Shown: positions 8,337-15,802, counted from the first letter of the stretch. The stretch: 64,000 nucleotides of DNA from Aureivirga marina (GCF_015767265.1 NZ_JADPIB010000002.1:433786-497785), one strand, 5' to 3'. Numbers and translations: made by a program. The notes: a model not told the origin generated them from the sequence alone.

Positions 8337-9641
8337 TTACTTAAGAGATTGATTATATTTTTCTATTTGTAGATTTAATTCCTCCAATTTTGACTGCCAA
8401 TATTCTAAATTTTGAAATCTATTCTTATATACATCTGTTCCTTTTTCTGCTTCTTCTACTCTTTTTTTGTAAATATTTATGTTGTTTTTAATTTTTGTTT
8501 TATCAACTCTTGTCTTTTTGTGTGGAACTGTGTGTATATCTGTTAGCTCTTGTCTAGACAGGGATTGTAGCTGTGTTGTGTTTTTGTGTTTTGCTGTTTT
8601 TTCATCTGTTTTTTTTATTGATGACATATCATATCCAATTTTATTTTGTCGTTTTTTGTTTTCCAACAAATTCGATTTTTCTTTTGTTTCTAAAATTGGA
8701 GTAGGTACTAAATCATTTTTTAAATTTTTGAATTCCTGTCTTGTTCGTTCCCATAGAATTTCTATGTCAGTTGTTTGTGTTTTTTCTTCTTCAACTTTTT
8801 TAAATTGATTGAAGGATCTATATCGATAATACACACTAAAAAACATTGCTGGGAAATAAATCACTTGAAAAAGAATTGATAAATAAGCAAGTGAATTTCC
8901 TTTATTGGTCATTTCTTTATCATAATCACTTTTTAAATTCTCATATTTTCTTTCTGCTTTTTCTTCCTTAGTTTGATTTCTTTCTCTGATTTCTTTTAAT
9001 TCTTCTGCTTTATTTTCTTGTGCTACAATTACTTTTTTCTTTCGATTGTCATATTGCTTTGCAAACCATTCATTCGTTTTTATTTTTTCCTGGTATTTAT
9101 TGTAAAATCTTTGCGCAATTGATTCGTAGTTTTCAATAATGGCATTATGCTGTTTTTCTACATCTTTTGTTGAAAGAAGAGTAGGAGCTAAAAATTTAGG
9201 TGCTTCTTTAATTAGTTTTGGGACTTCTTTTCCTCCATGATAACTTGAAAAAACAGATACATAAGAAATGAAAAGTACAATTGCAGCTATTACAAAGGAA
9301 GAGAATTTAATGCCATATTGTAAATATTCTTTTATAAGTGTATAAGTAAAAACTCTGCTCGCTGCTTCCAGTGTTGCAATCACAAAAACAGTAACTGTTA
9401 TTGTAAAATAAAATGAGTTTCCAAATGTATTTGCTACCAAATGATTTAGATAACTAAAAATAAAGGTGCTTTCTGAAAATATCGAAAATAAATTACAGAA
9501 TACAGATACTAAAATTGCGATGATATAAACTCCTAAACGTCTTCTATCATAAGAGTTATGAGAAAATTCTTTCTTTAATTTTTTGTAATAGTTTCCCTTT
9601 TTGAACGCCGTGAAACGCTCATCGAATATATTATTTTCCAT
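8337..9641 (-). CDS. Membrane protein with long cytoplasmic coiled coil, unknown function
   Basis: 434 residues. The first third holds three or four predicted membrane helices (VYIIAILVSVFCNLFSIF, FYFTITVTVFVIATLEA, FVIAAIVLFISYVSVF). A charged Lys/Glu-rich coiled coil follows (about 165-245, with KEIRERNQTKEEKAERKYE). Another membrane helix comes next (SLAYLSILFQVIYFPAMFFSVYYR), then a basic disordered tail ending in a second coiled coil. It is the last gene of the leftward replication-like module. The topology recalls membrane anchors or stress sensors, but no family is recognised and no mobilisation motif is seen. Confidence 0.7.
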   Translation of the reverse strand: MENNIFDERFTAFKKGNYYKKLKKEFSHNSYDRRRLGVYIIAILVSVFCNLFSIFSESTFIFSYLNHLVANTFGNSFYFTITVTVFVIATLEAASRVFTYTLIKEYLQYGIKFSSFVIAAIVLFISYVSVFSSYHGGKEVPKLIKEAPKFLAPTLLSTKDVEKQHNAIIENYESIAQRFYNKYQEKIKTNEWFAKQYDNRKKKVIVAQENKAEELKEIRERNQTKEEKAERKYENLKSDYDKEMTNKGNSLAYLSILFQVIYFPAMFFSVYYRYRSFNQFKKVEEEKTQTTDIEILWERTRQEFKNLKNDLVPTPILETKEKSNLLENKKRQNKIGYDMSSIKKTDEKTAKHKNTTQLQSLSRQELTDIHTVPHKKTRVDKTKIKNNINIYKKRVEEAEKGTDVYKNRFQNLEYWQSKLEELNLQIEKYNQSLK

Positions 9642-9675
9642 TGTTAGTGCTTTTTAAAAGTTGATTGGTTTTTGA

Positions 9676-9858
9676 TTACCAAATAATTTTTCCATCGACG
9701 ATTTTGCTTCGTCTGATATTGTGAATTGTAGTGGTTGAAATGAATAATTTCTCTTCTAATTCGAGCATTATCTCTGAAATGCTTTTCTTTGGATTTTCAG
9801 CAAAATAATTATCAACAAATCTTTTGCGTCTGATTAATAATTCATGACTTCTTTTCAT
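9676..9858 (-). CDS. Small helix-turn-helix-like protein
   Basis: From the ATG at 9858 the product has 60 residues: a basic N-terminus (MKRSHELLIRRKRF), then ISEIMLELEEKLFISTTTIHNIRRSK, which resembles a DNA-binding helix-turn-helix with recognition helix TTTIHNIRR. The start at 9858 lies 19 nt after the stop of the ATPase gene. A longer in-frame start at 9972 would overlap that gene by 95 nt and is less likely. It could be a small regulator or an excisionase-like factor of the module. Confidence 0.6.
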   Translation of the reverse strand: MKRSHELLIRRKRFVDNYFAENPKKSISEIMLELEEKLFISTTTIHNIRRSKIVDGKIIW

Positions 9859-9877
9859 ATTTGAGGGTGGGAGGTTT

Positions 9878-10774
9878 TTAGCGTTTACTTTGGTTTCCTT
9901 GCCATTGTATGATGTTAAATTGTGAAAATAATCTGTCAAAAACTCGTCCGCCATATTTCTCTCCATATTCAACTAATGCCATTTCCAAATTGTTTGGATG
10001 ATCTGGATGATAATTTCCTAAAACATAGGTTTTATAGCGGTGTTTCTTTGTTTCTCTACTTTCCAAAATCTCTTTGAAAAGGTTTAATTTCCCGAAATCC
10101 TTTGCAAATCTTTCTGTTTTCACATCATCGAAAAGCCAATCTCCTTGTAAAACATCATCCCAAAATGCTTGTAAATTTTTATTCCAAGACTCAAACTTTC
10201 TCACCAAATCATTTGCCGATGCATATTGAAATTTATGATGTTTTAAATCGGAAAACATTTTATGTAAAACTTTCATTGTTGATGTTTTTCCTGTTCCAAA
10301 ATTCCCGATGATTAAAAGTCCTTTGTCAAAACTTGGAGTAGAGGATTTTTTTGTATTTCCATAAACCAAATCTCGCTTTACAAGTGCTTGAGATTCAAAA
10401 AATCTTTTGTCTTTTGCAAAGTAGAAAAGCAAGGTTTTTAAATTCTCAATCATCATTGGATCTTCAATCAGTTCTGTTTGTTTTGAGTTTTCTTCCTGAA
10501 GAAATTCATTGTATGAAACTCGAAACTGAACATAAGCTGTATTTGCTCGAAAAACATAATTATCTTTTTCTCTTTTTTTCAGTTGATTGTTTACGTGATA
10601 TTTTACATAGTCAATCTCGTTTTGCGATGGAATATGTTGTTTTTCATAGTTCCAAATTTGCTCTTTTTCCTCACTGGTCAATTCTGACTCTTGCTTGGAT
10701 TTCAAAAATTTGTATTTATACAATCCAATCAATTTGATATCCTGTTGTGTTTTTTCAAGTGTAGTTTTCTGCAT
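9878..10774 (-). CDS. DnaC/IstB-like P-loop ATPase, putative helicase loader
   Basis: 298 residues with Walker A GNFGTGKTS (about residues 157-165), Walker B WLFDDVKTE, and a sensor-like YVLGNYHPDHP. The C-terminus GGRVFDRLFSQFNIIQWQG fits the arginine-finger and sensor region of DnaC-type AAA+ proteins. The family loads the replicative helicase onto origin DNA. It lies 13 nt downstream of the winged-helix gene, which suggests a two-gene initiation module as in phages and satellites. The exact family name is uncertain. Confidence 0.75.
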   Translation of the reverse strand: MQKTTLEKTQQDIKLIGLYKYKFLKSKQESELTSEEKEQIWNYEKQHIPSQNEIDYVKYHVNNQLKKREKDNYVFRANTAYVQFRVSYNEFLQEENSKQTELIEDPMMIENLKTLLFYFAKDKRFFESQALVKRDLVYGNTKKSSTPSFDKGLLIIGNFGTGKTSTMKVLHKMFSDLKHHKFQYASANDLVRKFESWNKNLQAFWDDVLQGDWLFDDVKTERFAKDFGKLNLFKEILESRETKKHRYKTYVLGNYHPDHPNNLEMALVEYGEKYGGRVFDRLFSQFNIIQWQGNQSKR

Positions 10775-10787
10775 AATTCAGCGTTTT

Positions 10788-11681
10788 TTAATTGATTGGG
10801 AATGGAACATTAGGAATTTCGCCAGCTGTTTGTCTTGCTGGAGTAGGACGGTATTTTCTCGGTGTTTTTTCCGAAGGCGTTCTTTTGTATTCTTTCCACG
10901 AAATCGCCAGTTTTTCAAAACATTTTAGAATCTCAGCATCACGATAAAAACGACGTCCTCGCATTTCCGCATTGAAGAATCTTCCAAATTTTGACCAATC
11001 TTGCACATTTGGATTTTCTTTAAAAATTCTTTCAAATTCTTTTTTATATATTTTTTTTATTTCTTTATATAAATTATTAATATTAGTATTATTATATGTC
11101 GGAATTCTGTCCGATATCGGTTCGTTTATTTTTACAACCGAATCTTCTTTAAACGAAGTAGAGTTTGGAGCCAAAAAAACACTTTCACTAAAGTTTAATT
11201 TTGAATTTTCATAGGTAATTACAATCGGTTTTTCTACTGTTTCAACTTCTTTTTTAGGTTCAATTGGTGTTATTTCTTCTTTTTCGATTTCAACTACTTT
11301 AGGAGCTTCTTTTTTGATGTTTTGTGTCTTTTCTGGAGCATTTCTATCATTCCATTGTTCACCTTTTTCTGTAAGACACATCATATCCATATTTTCGTGT
11401 TTTACATAGTAAATAATTCCACGACGTTTTAACTCTTTTAAAACTCGATATACTGAATCAAAGAAATTGTCTTTTGCATTTTTCTTCTCTTTTTGTGGAA
11501 AGAGTACAGGAAGTTCATCTGCAATTTTTGCTCTCGAGATATAATAGAAAATCTTTCCACCAATTTGCATTCGTGATGCCCAAGAAGATGCTTGATTGAT
11601 TAGATCAATAACGGATGCTTGTTTTAAATTGATTTCCCATTCTAGAGCTTTTACTTGATTGATTTGGATATTATAGCGCAT
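10788..11681 (-). CDS. Winged-helix replication-type protein
   Basis: The N-terminal ~110 residues match a winged-helix domain as found in phage and plasmid replication initiators (VKALEWEINLKQASVIDLIN, then YYISRAKIADELP and VYRVLKELKRRGIIYYVK). A Pro/Glu/Lys-rich linker follows (about 120-200), then a C-terminal helical domain (IYKKEFERIFKENPNVQDW, FEKLAISWKEY) reminiscent of helicase-loader interaction regions. It is first in the leftward module. Upstream lies a non-coding leader with a strong hairpin. The role as an origin-binding initiator is inferred from domain type and the neighbouring ATPase. Confidence 0.65.
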   Translation of the reverse strand: MRYNIQINQVKALEWEINLKQASVIDLINQASSWASRMQIGGKIFYYISRAKIADELPVLFPQKEKKNAKDNFFDSVYRVLKELKRRGIIYYVKHENMDMMCLTEKGEQWNDRNAPEKTQNIKKEAPKVVEIEKEEITPIEPKKEVETVEKPIVITYENSKLNFSESVFLAPNSTSFKEDSVVKINEPISDRIPTYNNTNINNLYKEIKKIYKKEFERIFKENPNVQDWSKFGRFFNAEMRGRRFYRDAEILKCFEKLAISWKEYKRTPSEKTPRKYRPTPARQTAGEIPNVPFPIN

Positions 11682-11729
11682 TTTTAATGAATATTTTTAA
11701 AATAGGTGAGACATTATTTGGAAGAAAAA

Positions 11730-11756
11730 CTAAAACCGCAACGAGTACGGTTTTAG
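11730..11756 (-). promoter_or_regulatory. Hairpin in the leader of the replication operon
   Basis: Perfect 9-bp stem CTAAAACCG / CGGTTTTAG with loop CAACGAGTA (plus strand). On the minus strand it is followed by TTTTTCTTCC, a T-rich tail like an intrinsic terminator. It sits 49 nt before the start of the winged-helix gene and could attenuate or time its expression. The rest of 11682-12009 holds no convincing gene; one 77-codon minus frame there overlaps this hairpin and has an implausible product. Confidence 0.5.
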
Positions 11757-12009
11757 AATTGGGAAGCACAAAAGTGTGTATAAAGAGCAACAAAACATTC
11801 GATACAAAAGAAGTATCTAACAACAAATGTTTTTTAATAATTTCTGGGTGATATACCTTTGATTTTAGGCAATACGATTCTGTTTGAAGTGTGGTTGGCT
11901 TCATAGAGATATGTTTTTTGAAAAGTGAAAAATGACGACCGCAACCACTCAGCCGCCATTTTTAAAAATGTCTTTATTTTCATAACGTGGTTGCAAATAT
12001 AATTTTCAA

Positions 12010-12201
12010 TTAGTTACTGTGTTTTTTCTGCCACTTTCGGAAACAATTCTGTATGTCCATCACAATTTTTAAATCCTCTTCGTCTTGCTTTTTTGCTTTC
12101 GCTTCGGATTCTTTGGCATTTACTGTGTCAAGAAACAGTTTCTGCTCTTCTTGTGATAATGAAAAGAATTGTTGCATGGCAGTATAAACTCCTACTGTCA
12201 T
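12010..12201 (-). CDS. Small acidic/basic helical protein (63 residues)
   Basis: Starts MTVGVYTAMQQFFSLSQEEQKLFLDTV, then a Lys/Glu/Ala-rich helix (KESEAKAKKQDEEDL) and a basic end (CFRKWQKKHSN). It probably forms two helices. It has a TATATTTGC promoter-like box about 45 nt upstream on its own strand. It could belong to the leftward replication module. No family recognised. Confidence 0.5.
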   Translation of the reverse strand: MTVGVYTAMQQFFSLSQEEQKLFLDTVNAKESEAKAKKQDEEDLKIVMDIQNCFRKWQKKHSN

Positions 12202-12222
12202 ATACTTCAGAACTTTTTTTCT

Positions 12223-12252
12223 TATATTTGCAACTGTCAGGGAGCAAATATA
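12223..12252. promoter_or_regulatory. Face-to-face promoter boxes in a perfect inverted repeat
   Basis: TATATTTGC (12223-12231) and its reverse complement (12244-12252) are separated by 12 nt. Each matches the TAnnTTTG -7 consensus, one reading right and one left, so the two promoters would overlap and interfere. The same repeat could equally be an operator. Confidence 0.5.
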
Positions 12253-12321
12253 AATTGGTTAATTAATCAGTTTATAAAGCTTTTACAAACACTTAGAATT
12301 GGCGTTCTAAGTGTTTTTTTT
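12238..12321 (+). ncRNA. Candidate small RNA with own promoter and terminator
   Basis: A rightward TATATTTGC box (12223-12231) predicts a start near 12238. A strong terminator follows at 12288-12321: arms AACACTTAGAA and TTCTAAGTGTT, loop TTGGCG, then nine T. The ~80-nt transcript contains no useful reading frame. Its position between the leftward replication module and the rightward XRE regulator suits a switch RNA. The start site is predicted only. Confidence 0.45.
12288..12321 (+). terminator. Intrinsic terminator of the candidate small RNA
   Basis: An 11-bp perfect stem (12288-12298 with 12305-12315), 6-nt loop and T tract. No protein gene ends just upstream on the plus strand. Confidence 0.8.
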
Positions 12322-12449
12322 TGCTTTATATGAACAAATATAATTAAATTTTATTTAAACCATAAAACTTTTTCATTTTTTTGATAAAATTTTTTAATGT
12401 TTTACATATATAAATATTATTTTTTTCATGAATAGATAGTAAAATCACC

Positions 12450-12500
12450 TTTGTAACTACATAAATAGGTCGTATATTTGTATTTATAGTACTATATTTG
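12450..12500 (+). promoter_or_regulatory. Promoter and direct-repeat operator of the XRE gene
   Basis: TATATTTG at 12493-12500 is a -7 box 35 nt before the ATG. The motif TTTGTA with a following A/T-rich half recurs at 12450, 12477 and 12497 (TTTGTAACTACATAAA, TTTGTATTTATAG, TTTGTAACTATATAAA). Such repeats overlapping the promoter suit autoregulation by the XRE protein. Confidence 0.5.
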
Positions 12501-12534
12501 TAACTATATAAAACAACTATTAACATTTGTATTT

Positions 12535-12996
12535 ATGTCAAAACAAACTGTGGTAATCCGTAACATCAAAGAGCTTTTAAAACAAGCTAATTTGAGTAAT
12601 TTAAGATTTACTGAGATTACCAAAATAAAATATACTTCATTTAATAGCATAATGAATGGAACTCAAAAACCTTCATTAGAAATATTACAAGTTGTTTCAG
12701 AATATTTTAATGTTACCATTGATAGTTTACTTAATGATGATAGTTCCGAATTAGATTCAGATAATAAAAATTACACTAAGATTTCAAATGATGAAATCAT
12801 CAGAATTAAAGAAGAAAATGAACTTCTTAAAGAGCATATCAAATATTTAAGAAAAGAGCTAGAGAGAATCAGAGAAGATAAAATGACCTTGACTGACGAC
12901 GAAGTTGAAATCGCTAAAAAGCTCTTAAAAGACGATAAACATTTGACAGATATAATCGAAGAAATAGTGAATAAAGTAAAAAATAAAAAATCCTAG
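12535..12996 (+). CDS. XRE-family transcriptional regulator with coiled-coil tail
   Basis: Residues about 8-65 form a Cro/C1-type helix-turn-helix (IKELLKQANLSNLRFTEITKIKYTSFNSIMNGTQKPSLEILQVVSEYFNVTIDSLL). A Glu/Lys coiled coil follows (about 88-115, KEENELLKEHIKYLRKELERIRED) and probably drives dimerisation. At 153 residues it is typical of such regulators in mobile elements. It reads away from the replication module and has repeats across its own promoter, so it is a plausible switch between maintenance and excision or replication. Confidence 0.88.
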   Translation: MSKQTVVIRNIKELLKQANLSNLRFTEITKIKYTSFNSIMNGTQKPSLEILQVVSEYFNVTIDSLLNDDSSELDSDNKNYTKISNDEIIRIKEENELLKEHIKYLRKELERIREDKMTLTDDEVEIAKKLLKDDKHLTDIIEEIVNKVKNKKS

Positions 12997-13019
12997 GATT
13001 AATATTACTAGGATTTTTT
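12985..13019. terminator. Bidirectional terminator between convergent genes
   Basis: Arms AAAAAATCCTAG (12985-12996) and CTAGGATTTTTT (13008-13019). The XRE gene stop lies in the left arm and the stop of the leftward small gene in the right arm. Confidence 0.85.
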
Positions 13020-13163
13020 ATTGGATAAAATCTTCATACCCAATTCATGTTTTATATTCTCTTTAATCATTTCTTTATCAGAAATTAAAACTGAATTCTT
13101 AATAATCTTCTCAACAAAGTTTAATTCTTTTTGCCTCTTTTGGTTTTTACTCTCTTTTTTCAT
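13008..13163 (-). CDS. Small charged protein (51 residues), hypothetical
   Basis: The minus frame runs from ATG at 13161-13163 to TAG at 13008-13010, inside the shared terminator. The product is Lys/Glu-rich and helical (MKKESKNQKRQKELNFVEKI, then LISDKEMIKENIKHELGMKIL). It converges on the XRE gene and shares its terminator, an arrangement seen for genuine small genes. The opposite-strand frame over the same bases gives an unlikely Phe-rich product. No family recognised. Confidence 0.45.
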   Translation of the reverse strand: MKKESKNQKRQKELNFVEKIIKNSVLISDKEMIKENIKHELGMKILSNKKS

Positions 13164-13216
13164 TTTTGAAGGGTTTTTATATAACAAACTTCAAAAAAAA
13201 TTTCGAACTCATTCGG

Positions 13217-13300
13217 AGTTAGTGATAGTTAGTAAGAGATTTTAATAGATAATGATAGTTAGTGTGAGTTAGTGATAGTTTCGAGTAGTTAATGATAGTT
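13217..13300 (+). repeat. Iteron-like repeat array
   Basis: The 14-mer AGTTAGTGATAGTT or a close variant occurs at 13217, 13247, 13267 and 13287 (third copy identical to the first, the others with one or two changes). Spacings are 30, 20 and 20 nt, multiples close to a helical turn. The TGATAGTT core also occurs around 7945-8000. Confidence 0.65.
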
Positions 13301-13307
13301 GTCTCTT

Positions 13308-13400
13308 TGGACAAAACTGGACAATTTTGGACAATCACAGCCAAATTTGGACAAAAGTGGACAAATACATCCTAAAGTGGACATTTTTGGACAAAATGGG
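13308..13400 (+). repeat. TGGACA-rich repeat, locus A
   Basis: Dense TGGACA / TTGGACAAAA units (TGGACAAAACTGGACAATT and relatives), with the linkers CACAGCC and ACATCCTAAAG. Related tracts occur at 14291, 16039 and 17106. It lies upstream of the first HEPN gene; no coding role is evident. Confidence 0.75.
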
Positions 13401-13416
13401 ATGAAGTTTTTTTGGG

Positions 13417-13437
13417 TTTTACGGGTTTCCTTAAATT
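13417..13437. promoter_or_regulatory. Imperfect TTTTACGG palindrome upstream of HEPN gene 1
   Basis: TTTTACGGG then TTT then CCTTAAA, one mismatch from the TTTTACGG / CCGTAAAA palindrome seen at 31237 and 58798. It ends 55 nt before the ATG at 13492. Confidence 0.4.
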
Positions 13438-13491
13438 TTTGTTGAGAAGGATTTATATTTTTGGTATAAATCAAATTTTTATTAAAAAGAA

Positions 13492-14148
13492 ATGAAAGAC
13501 AAAAGCTTAATAATTGGATATGATAATAATAAGAATAAAGTTGATATTGAGATATTAGAGAATTGGTTATCTAATATAGATAATCATCGTATTGATATTG
13601 CCAATTTAATATTTAATAGACTATACAACAGATATATTAAACCCTTTAAAAATAACTCAAAAGAAAATAAAAGTGGTTTTTTAATAATGGCTAGTTGTTG
13701 TTTGTTAATTGAATCCTACATGTCATTTAAAGTTCGTGAATTTTTATCTACACACAAGAAAAGTGCAAGATGTTTTGGTTATTTTTTTGTAACTGAAGAA
13801 AGATTTAAAATATTTTCTCAAGGAGGCTTAGATAAAAATCAATATTTAAATTTAGACAAAAAAGTATTATTCAAAGGCAAAGGAGTTCCTCAAAAATTTT
13901 ATAAGGGAGTTAGATGTGGAATATTACACAATGGAGAAACTAAAAATAGTTGGAGAATCAGAAGAGATTCTAAAAAATTATTAAAAGTATCAAAAAATAA
14001 AAAGGTTATTAATGCAAATCTCTTTTTAGATGAATTACATGAAGTTTTAAAAGAATTCAGACAAACTTTAATTGATAATGAAAATACAAATTCTGAATTA
14101 TGGAAAGTATGTATTCTCAGATTAGAAAAAATTATAAAAGATTCATAA
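13492..14148 (+). CDS. HEPN-domain protein (putative RNase, defence-type)
   Basis: 218 residues, helical, with the HEPN signature R-x4-H at Arg141-His146 (FYKGVRCGILHNGET). A helical N-terminal half (IANLIFNRLYNRYIKPF, then FLIMASCCLLIESYMSF) precedes it. HEPN proteins are often metal-independent RNases in abortive-infection and toxin-antitoxin systems, using this Arg and His. No nucleotidyltransferase (MNT) partner lies beside it. Its leader shares the TGGACA repeat and TTTTACGG palindrome with the next gene. Specific target unknown. Confidence 0.75.
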   Translation: MKDKSLIIGYDNNKNKVDIEILENWLSNIDNHRIDIANLIFNRLYNRYIKPFKNNSKENKSGFLIMASCCLLIESYMSFKVREFLSTHKKSARCFGYFFVTEERFKIFSQGGLDKNQYLNLDKKVLFKGKGVPQKFYKGVRCGILHNGETKNSWRIRRDSKKLLKVSKNKKVINANLFLDELHEVLKEFRQTLIDNENTNSELWKVCILRLEKIIKDS

Positions 14149-14290
14149 ATAAAAATATTTCTTCTAGAAAAATACAATCAATCACAGTCTAAAATGAACA
14201 ATAGAGGATTTTAAAAACTTTAATATATCATATCCGGTTATCTACTGTTTTAAAAATAAAAGAAAATCAATTTCTTGATTACGGAATATT

Positions 14291-14405
14291 TTGGACAAAA
14301 CTGGACAAATTTAGACTTTTTAATATTATCCTAGTATTTCCTCATTGGTTATTTTTGGACAAAAGTGGACAAACACAGACAAAAGTGGACATTTTTGGAC
14401 AAAAT
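14291..14405 (+). repeat. TGGACA-rich repeat, locus B
   Basis: Two blocks of TTGGACAAAACTGGACAAA-type units around a unique A/T stretch, then AAACACAGACAAAAGTGGACA. It closely resembles locus A, including the following G/T-rich segment and palindrome. Confidence 0.75.
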
Positions 14406-14423
14406 GAGATATTTTTTTTTGGT

Positions 14424-14443
14424 TTTTACGGATTTTCGTAAAA
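14424..14443. promoter_or_regulatory. TTTTACG palindrome upstream of HEPN gene 2
   Basis: Arms TTTTACG and CGTAAAA with a 6-nt centre, followed by TTTTGTTGAAG; the homologous position upstream of HEPN gene 1 has TTTTTGTTGAG. Confidence 0.45.
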
Positions 14444-14537
14444 TTTTGTTGAAGAAATAGAAAAATATTTCAATGTGTGACAGAATCTAAAATTAATAAT
14501 TATGAACTAAATAAAAGATCTAATAAAAATATATTAA

Positions 14538-14545
14538 TATTTTTG
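14538..14545 (+). promoter_or_regulatory. Promoter -7 box for HEPN gene 2
   Basis: TATTTTTG matches TAnnTTTG and lies 18 nt before the ATG at 14564. This supports that ATG over the in-frame GTG at 14477. Confidence 0.4.
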
Positions 14546-14563
14546 CAAAAAATTAACACGAAA

Positions 14564-15802
14564 ATGGAAGAAATAAAACTAGAGTATATAGTTATTTTTG
14601 AAAATAAGTCAACTTTTTGTACGGATATTAAAACGTTTAACAATTTATTAATGACGGATATTAATATAAAAGTTAATCGAAAAGAAATTCTATATAAAAA
14701 TTTAAAAGTAAATTATAATAATTCTATAATAAAAAATAATAATCGTAGAATATTTGATATTACCTTTACTCTTAAAGACATTGATAAAATTGAACAATTC
14801 TCAGAATTTACTAAAGTATTTAGATCTTTAATTATTTATTTAAAAGGACATATTAACTTACAGAGAGATGAAGTATCTCATTATTATTCAAAATTAGCAT
14901 ATCCTAAAATAAATAAAATTGAAAATGTTCTTAGAAATCTAATCTCTAGGTTTATGATAATTAATGTAGGTACAAATTGGGAAGAAAACTATTTTCCAAA
15001 AGAAATCAGAAATACTATTAACAAAAAAAATATAAAAAATAAATATACGAGTGATTTACATAGTATTGATTTTATTGATCTTGCTGGATTTCTTTTTAAT
15101 AAATATTCTACAAAAGAAAAATCTATAAGTCAATTAATAAAACTTATTGATTCAACTGAAGATATACAAAATTTAGATTTACAAAATTTAAAAGATCATA
15201 CTCCCAAATCTAATTGGGAAAGACATTTTTCAAATTTAATAGATTCTGATGGAGATACTTTACAAACAAAATGGAAAAAGTTATATGAATTAAGGTGTTT
15301 AATTGCTCATAATAATATGTTAACTCATAATCAATTTCTTGAGGTTGATTCTTTAACAAATGAATTAAATATTGTATTTAAAAAAGCTATAGAAAGTTTA
15401 AAAGATATTTCTATAGAAAAAGAGGATATAGATTTATTATTTGAGGATTGGTGGAATGATTTAAATTATAAAAAGGATGAAATAATTATTATGTATAAAT
15501 CTAAACCAAAAAAATATCTTTATCATCCTCCTAAATATAAGAAAAATCTATTCTTTATAAATAAAAATATAAATAGTTATTTCAATGAAAATGATGACAT
15601 TGAAATTGATAACATTAAAATCAAAAACATTGAAATCGATAACATTGAAAATGATGACATTGAAATTGATGACATTGAAATTGATAACATTAAAATCAAA
15701 AACATTGAAATCGATAACATTGAAAATGATGACATTGAAAATGATAACATTGAAAATGATGACATTGAAAATGATGACATTGAAAACGAAAAAGAAAATT
15801 AA
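14564..15802 (+). CDS. HEPN-domain protein with acidic pentapeptide-repeat tail
   Basis: 412 residues from the ATG at 14564; an in-frame GTG at 14477 would add 29. The middle contains a segment like Swt1-type HEPN proteins (YSKLAYPKINKIENVLRNLI, then FMIINVGTNWEENYFP). The catalytic-type motif R-x4-H follows at Arg244-His249 (LYELRCLIAHNNM). From about residue 344 the tail is 13 tandem pentapeptides of the type D-(D/N)-I-(E/K)-(I/N). HEPN proteins of this kind are usually RNases in defence. The acidic tail could regulate activity or mimic nucleic acid, but that is inference. Base composition is extremely AT-rich. Confidence 0.75.
   Translation: MEEIKLEYIVIFENKSTFCTDIKTFNNLLMTDINIKVNRKEILYKNLKVNYNNSIIKNNNRRIFDITFTLKDIDKIEQFSEFTKVFRSLIIYLKGHINLQRDEVSHYYSKLAYPKINKIENVLRNLISRFMIINVGTNWEENYFPKEIRNTINKKNIKNKYTSDLHSIDFIDLAGFLFNKYSTKEKSISQLIKLIDSTEDIQNLDLQNLKDHTPKSNWERHFSNLIDSDGDTLQTKWKKLYELRCLIAHNNMLTHNQFLEVDSLTNELNIVFKKAIESLKDISIEKEDIDLLFEDWWNDLNYKKDEIIIMYKSKPKKYLYHPPKYKKNLFFINKNINSYFNENDDIEIDNIKIKNIEIDNIENDDIEIDDIEIDNIKIKNIEIDNIENDDIENDNIENDDIENDDIENEKEN
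15593..15787 (+). repeat. 15-nt tandem repeat coding the acidic tail (13 units)
   Basis: Units of the form GATGACATTGAAATT, in frame, with 13 copies across 195 nt. A larger 75-nt period is visible: the ATTAAAATCAAAAAC block recurs once. Unit length divisible by three means copy number can vary without breaking the frame. Confidence 0.9.

Noticed and set aside
11671-11904. Minus-strand frame of 77 codons before the replication-type gene
   Set aside because: The product is a hydrophobic patchwork, the frame covers the leader hairpin, and it overlaps the start of the next gene. More likely non-coding leader.
13021-13245. Plus-strand frame of 74 codons
   Set aside because: Phe/Ile-rich product from A/T-rich sequence; the opposite strand gives a more plausible small gene ending in the shared terminator.
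13289-13474. Minus-strand frame of 61 codons over TGGACA locus A
   Set aside because: It is built from the repeat itself and similar tracts elsewhere are not open.
15593-15787. Regular repeats that might be read as a CRISPR array
   Set aside because: Units are 15 nt with no spacers, are in frame with a gene, and no cas genes are near.
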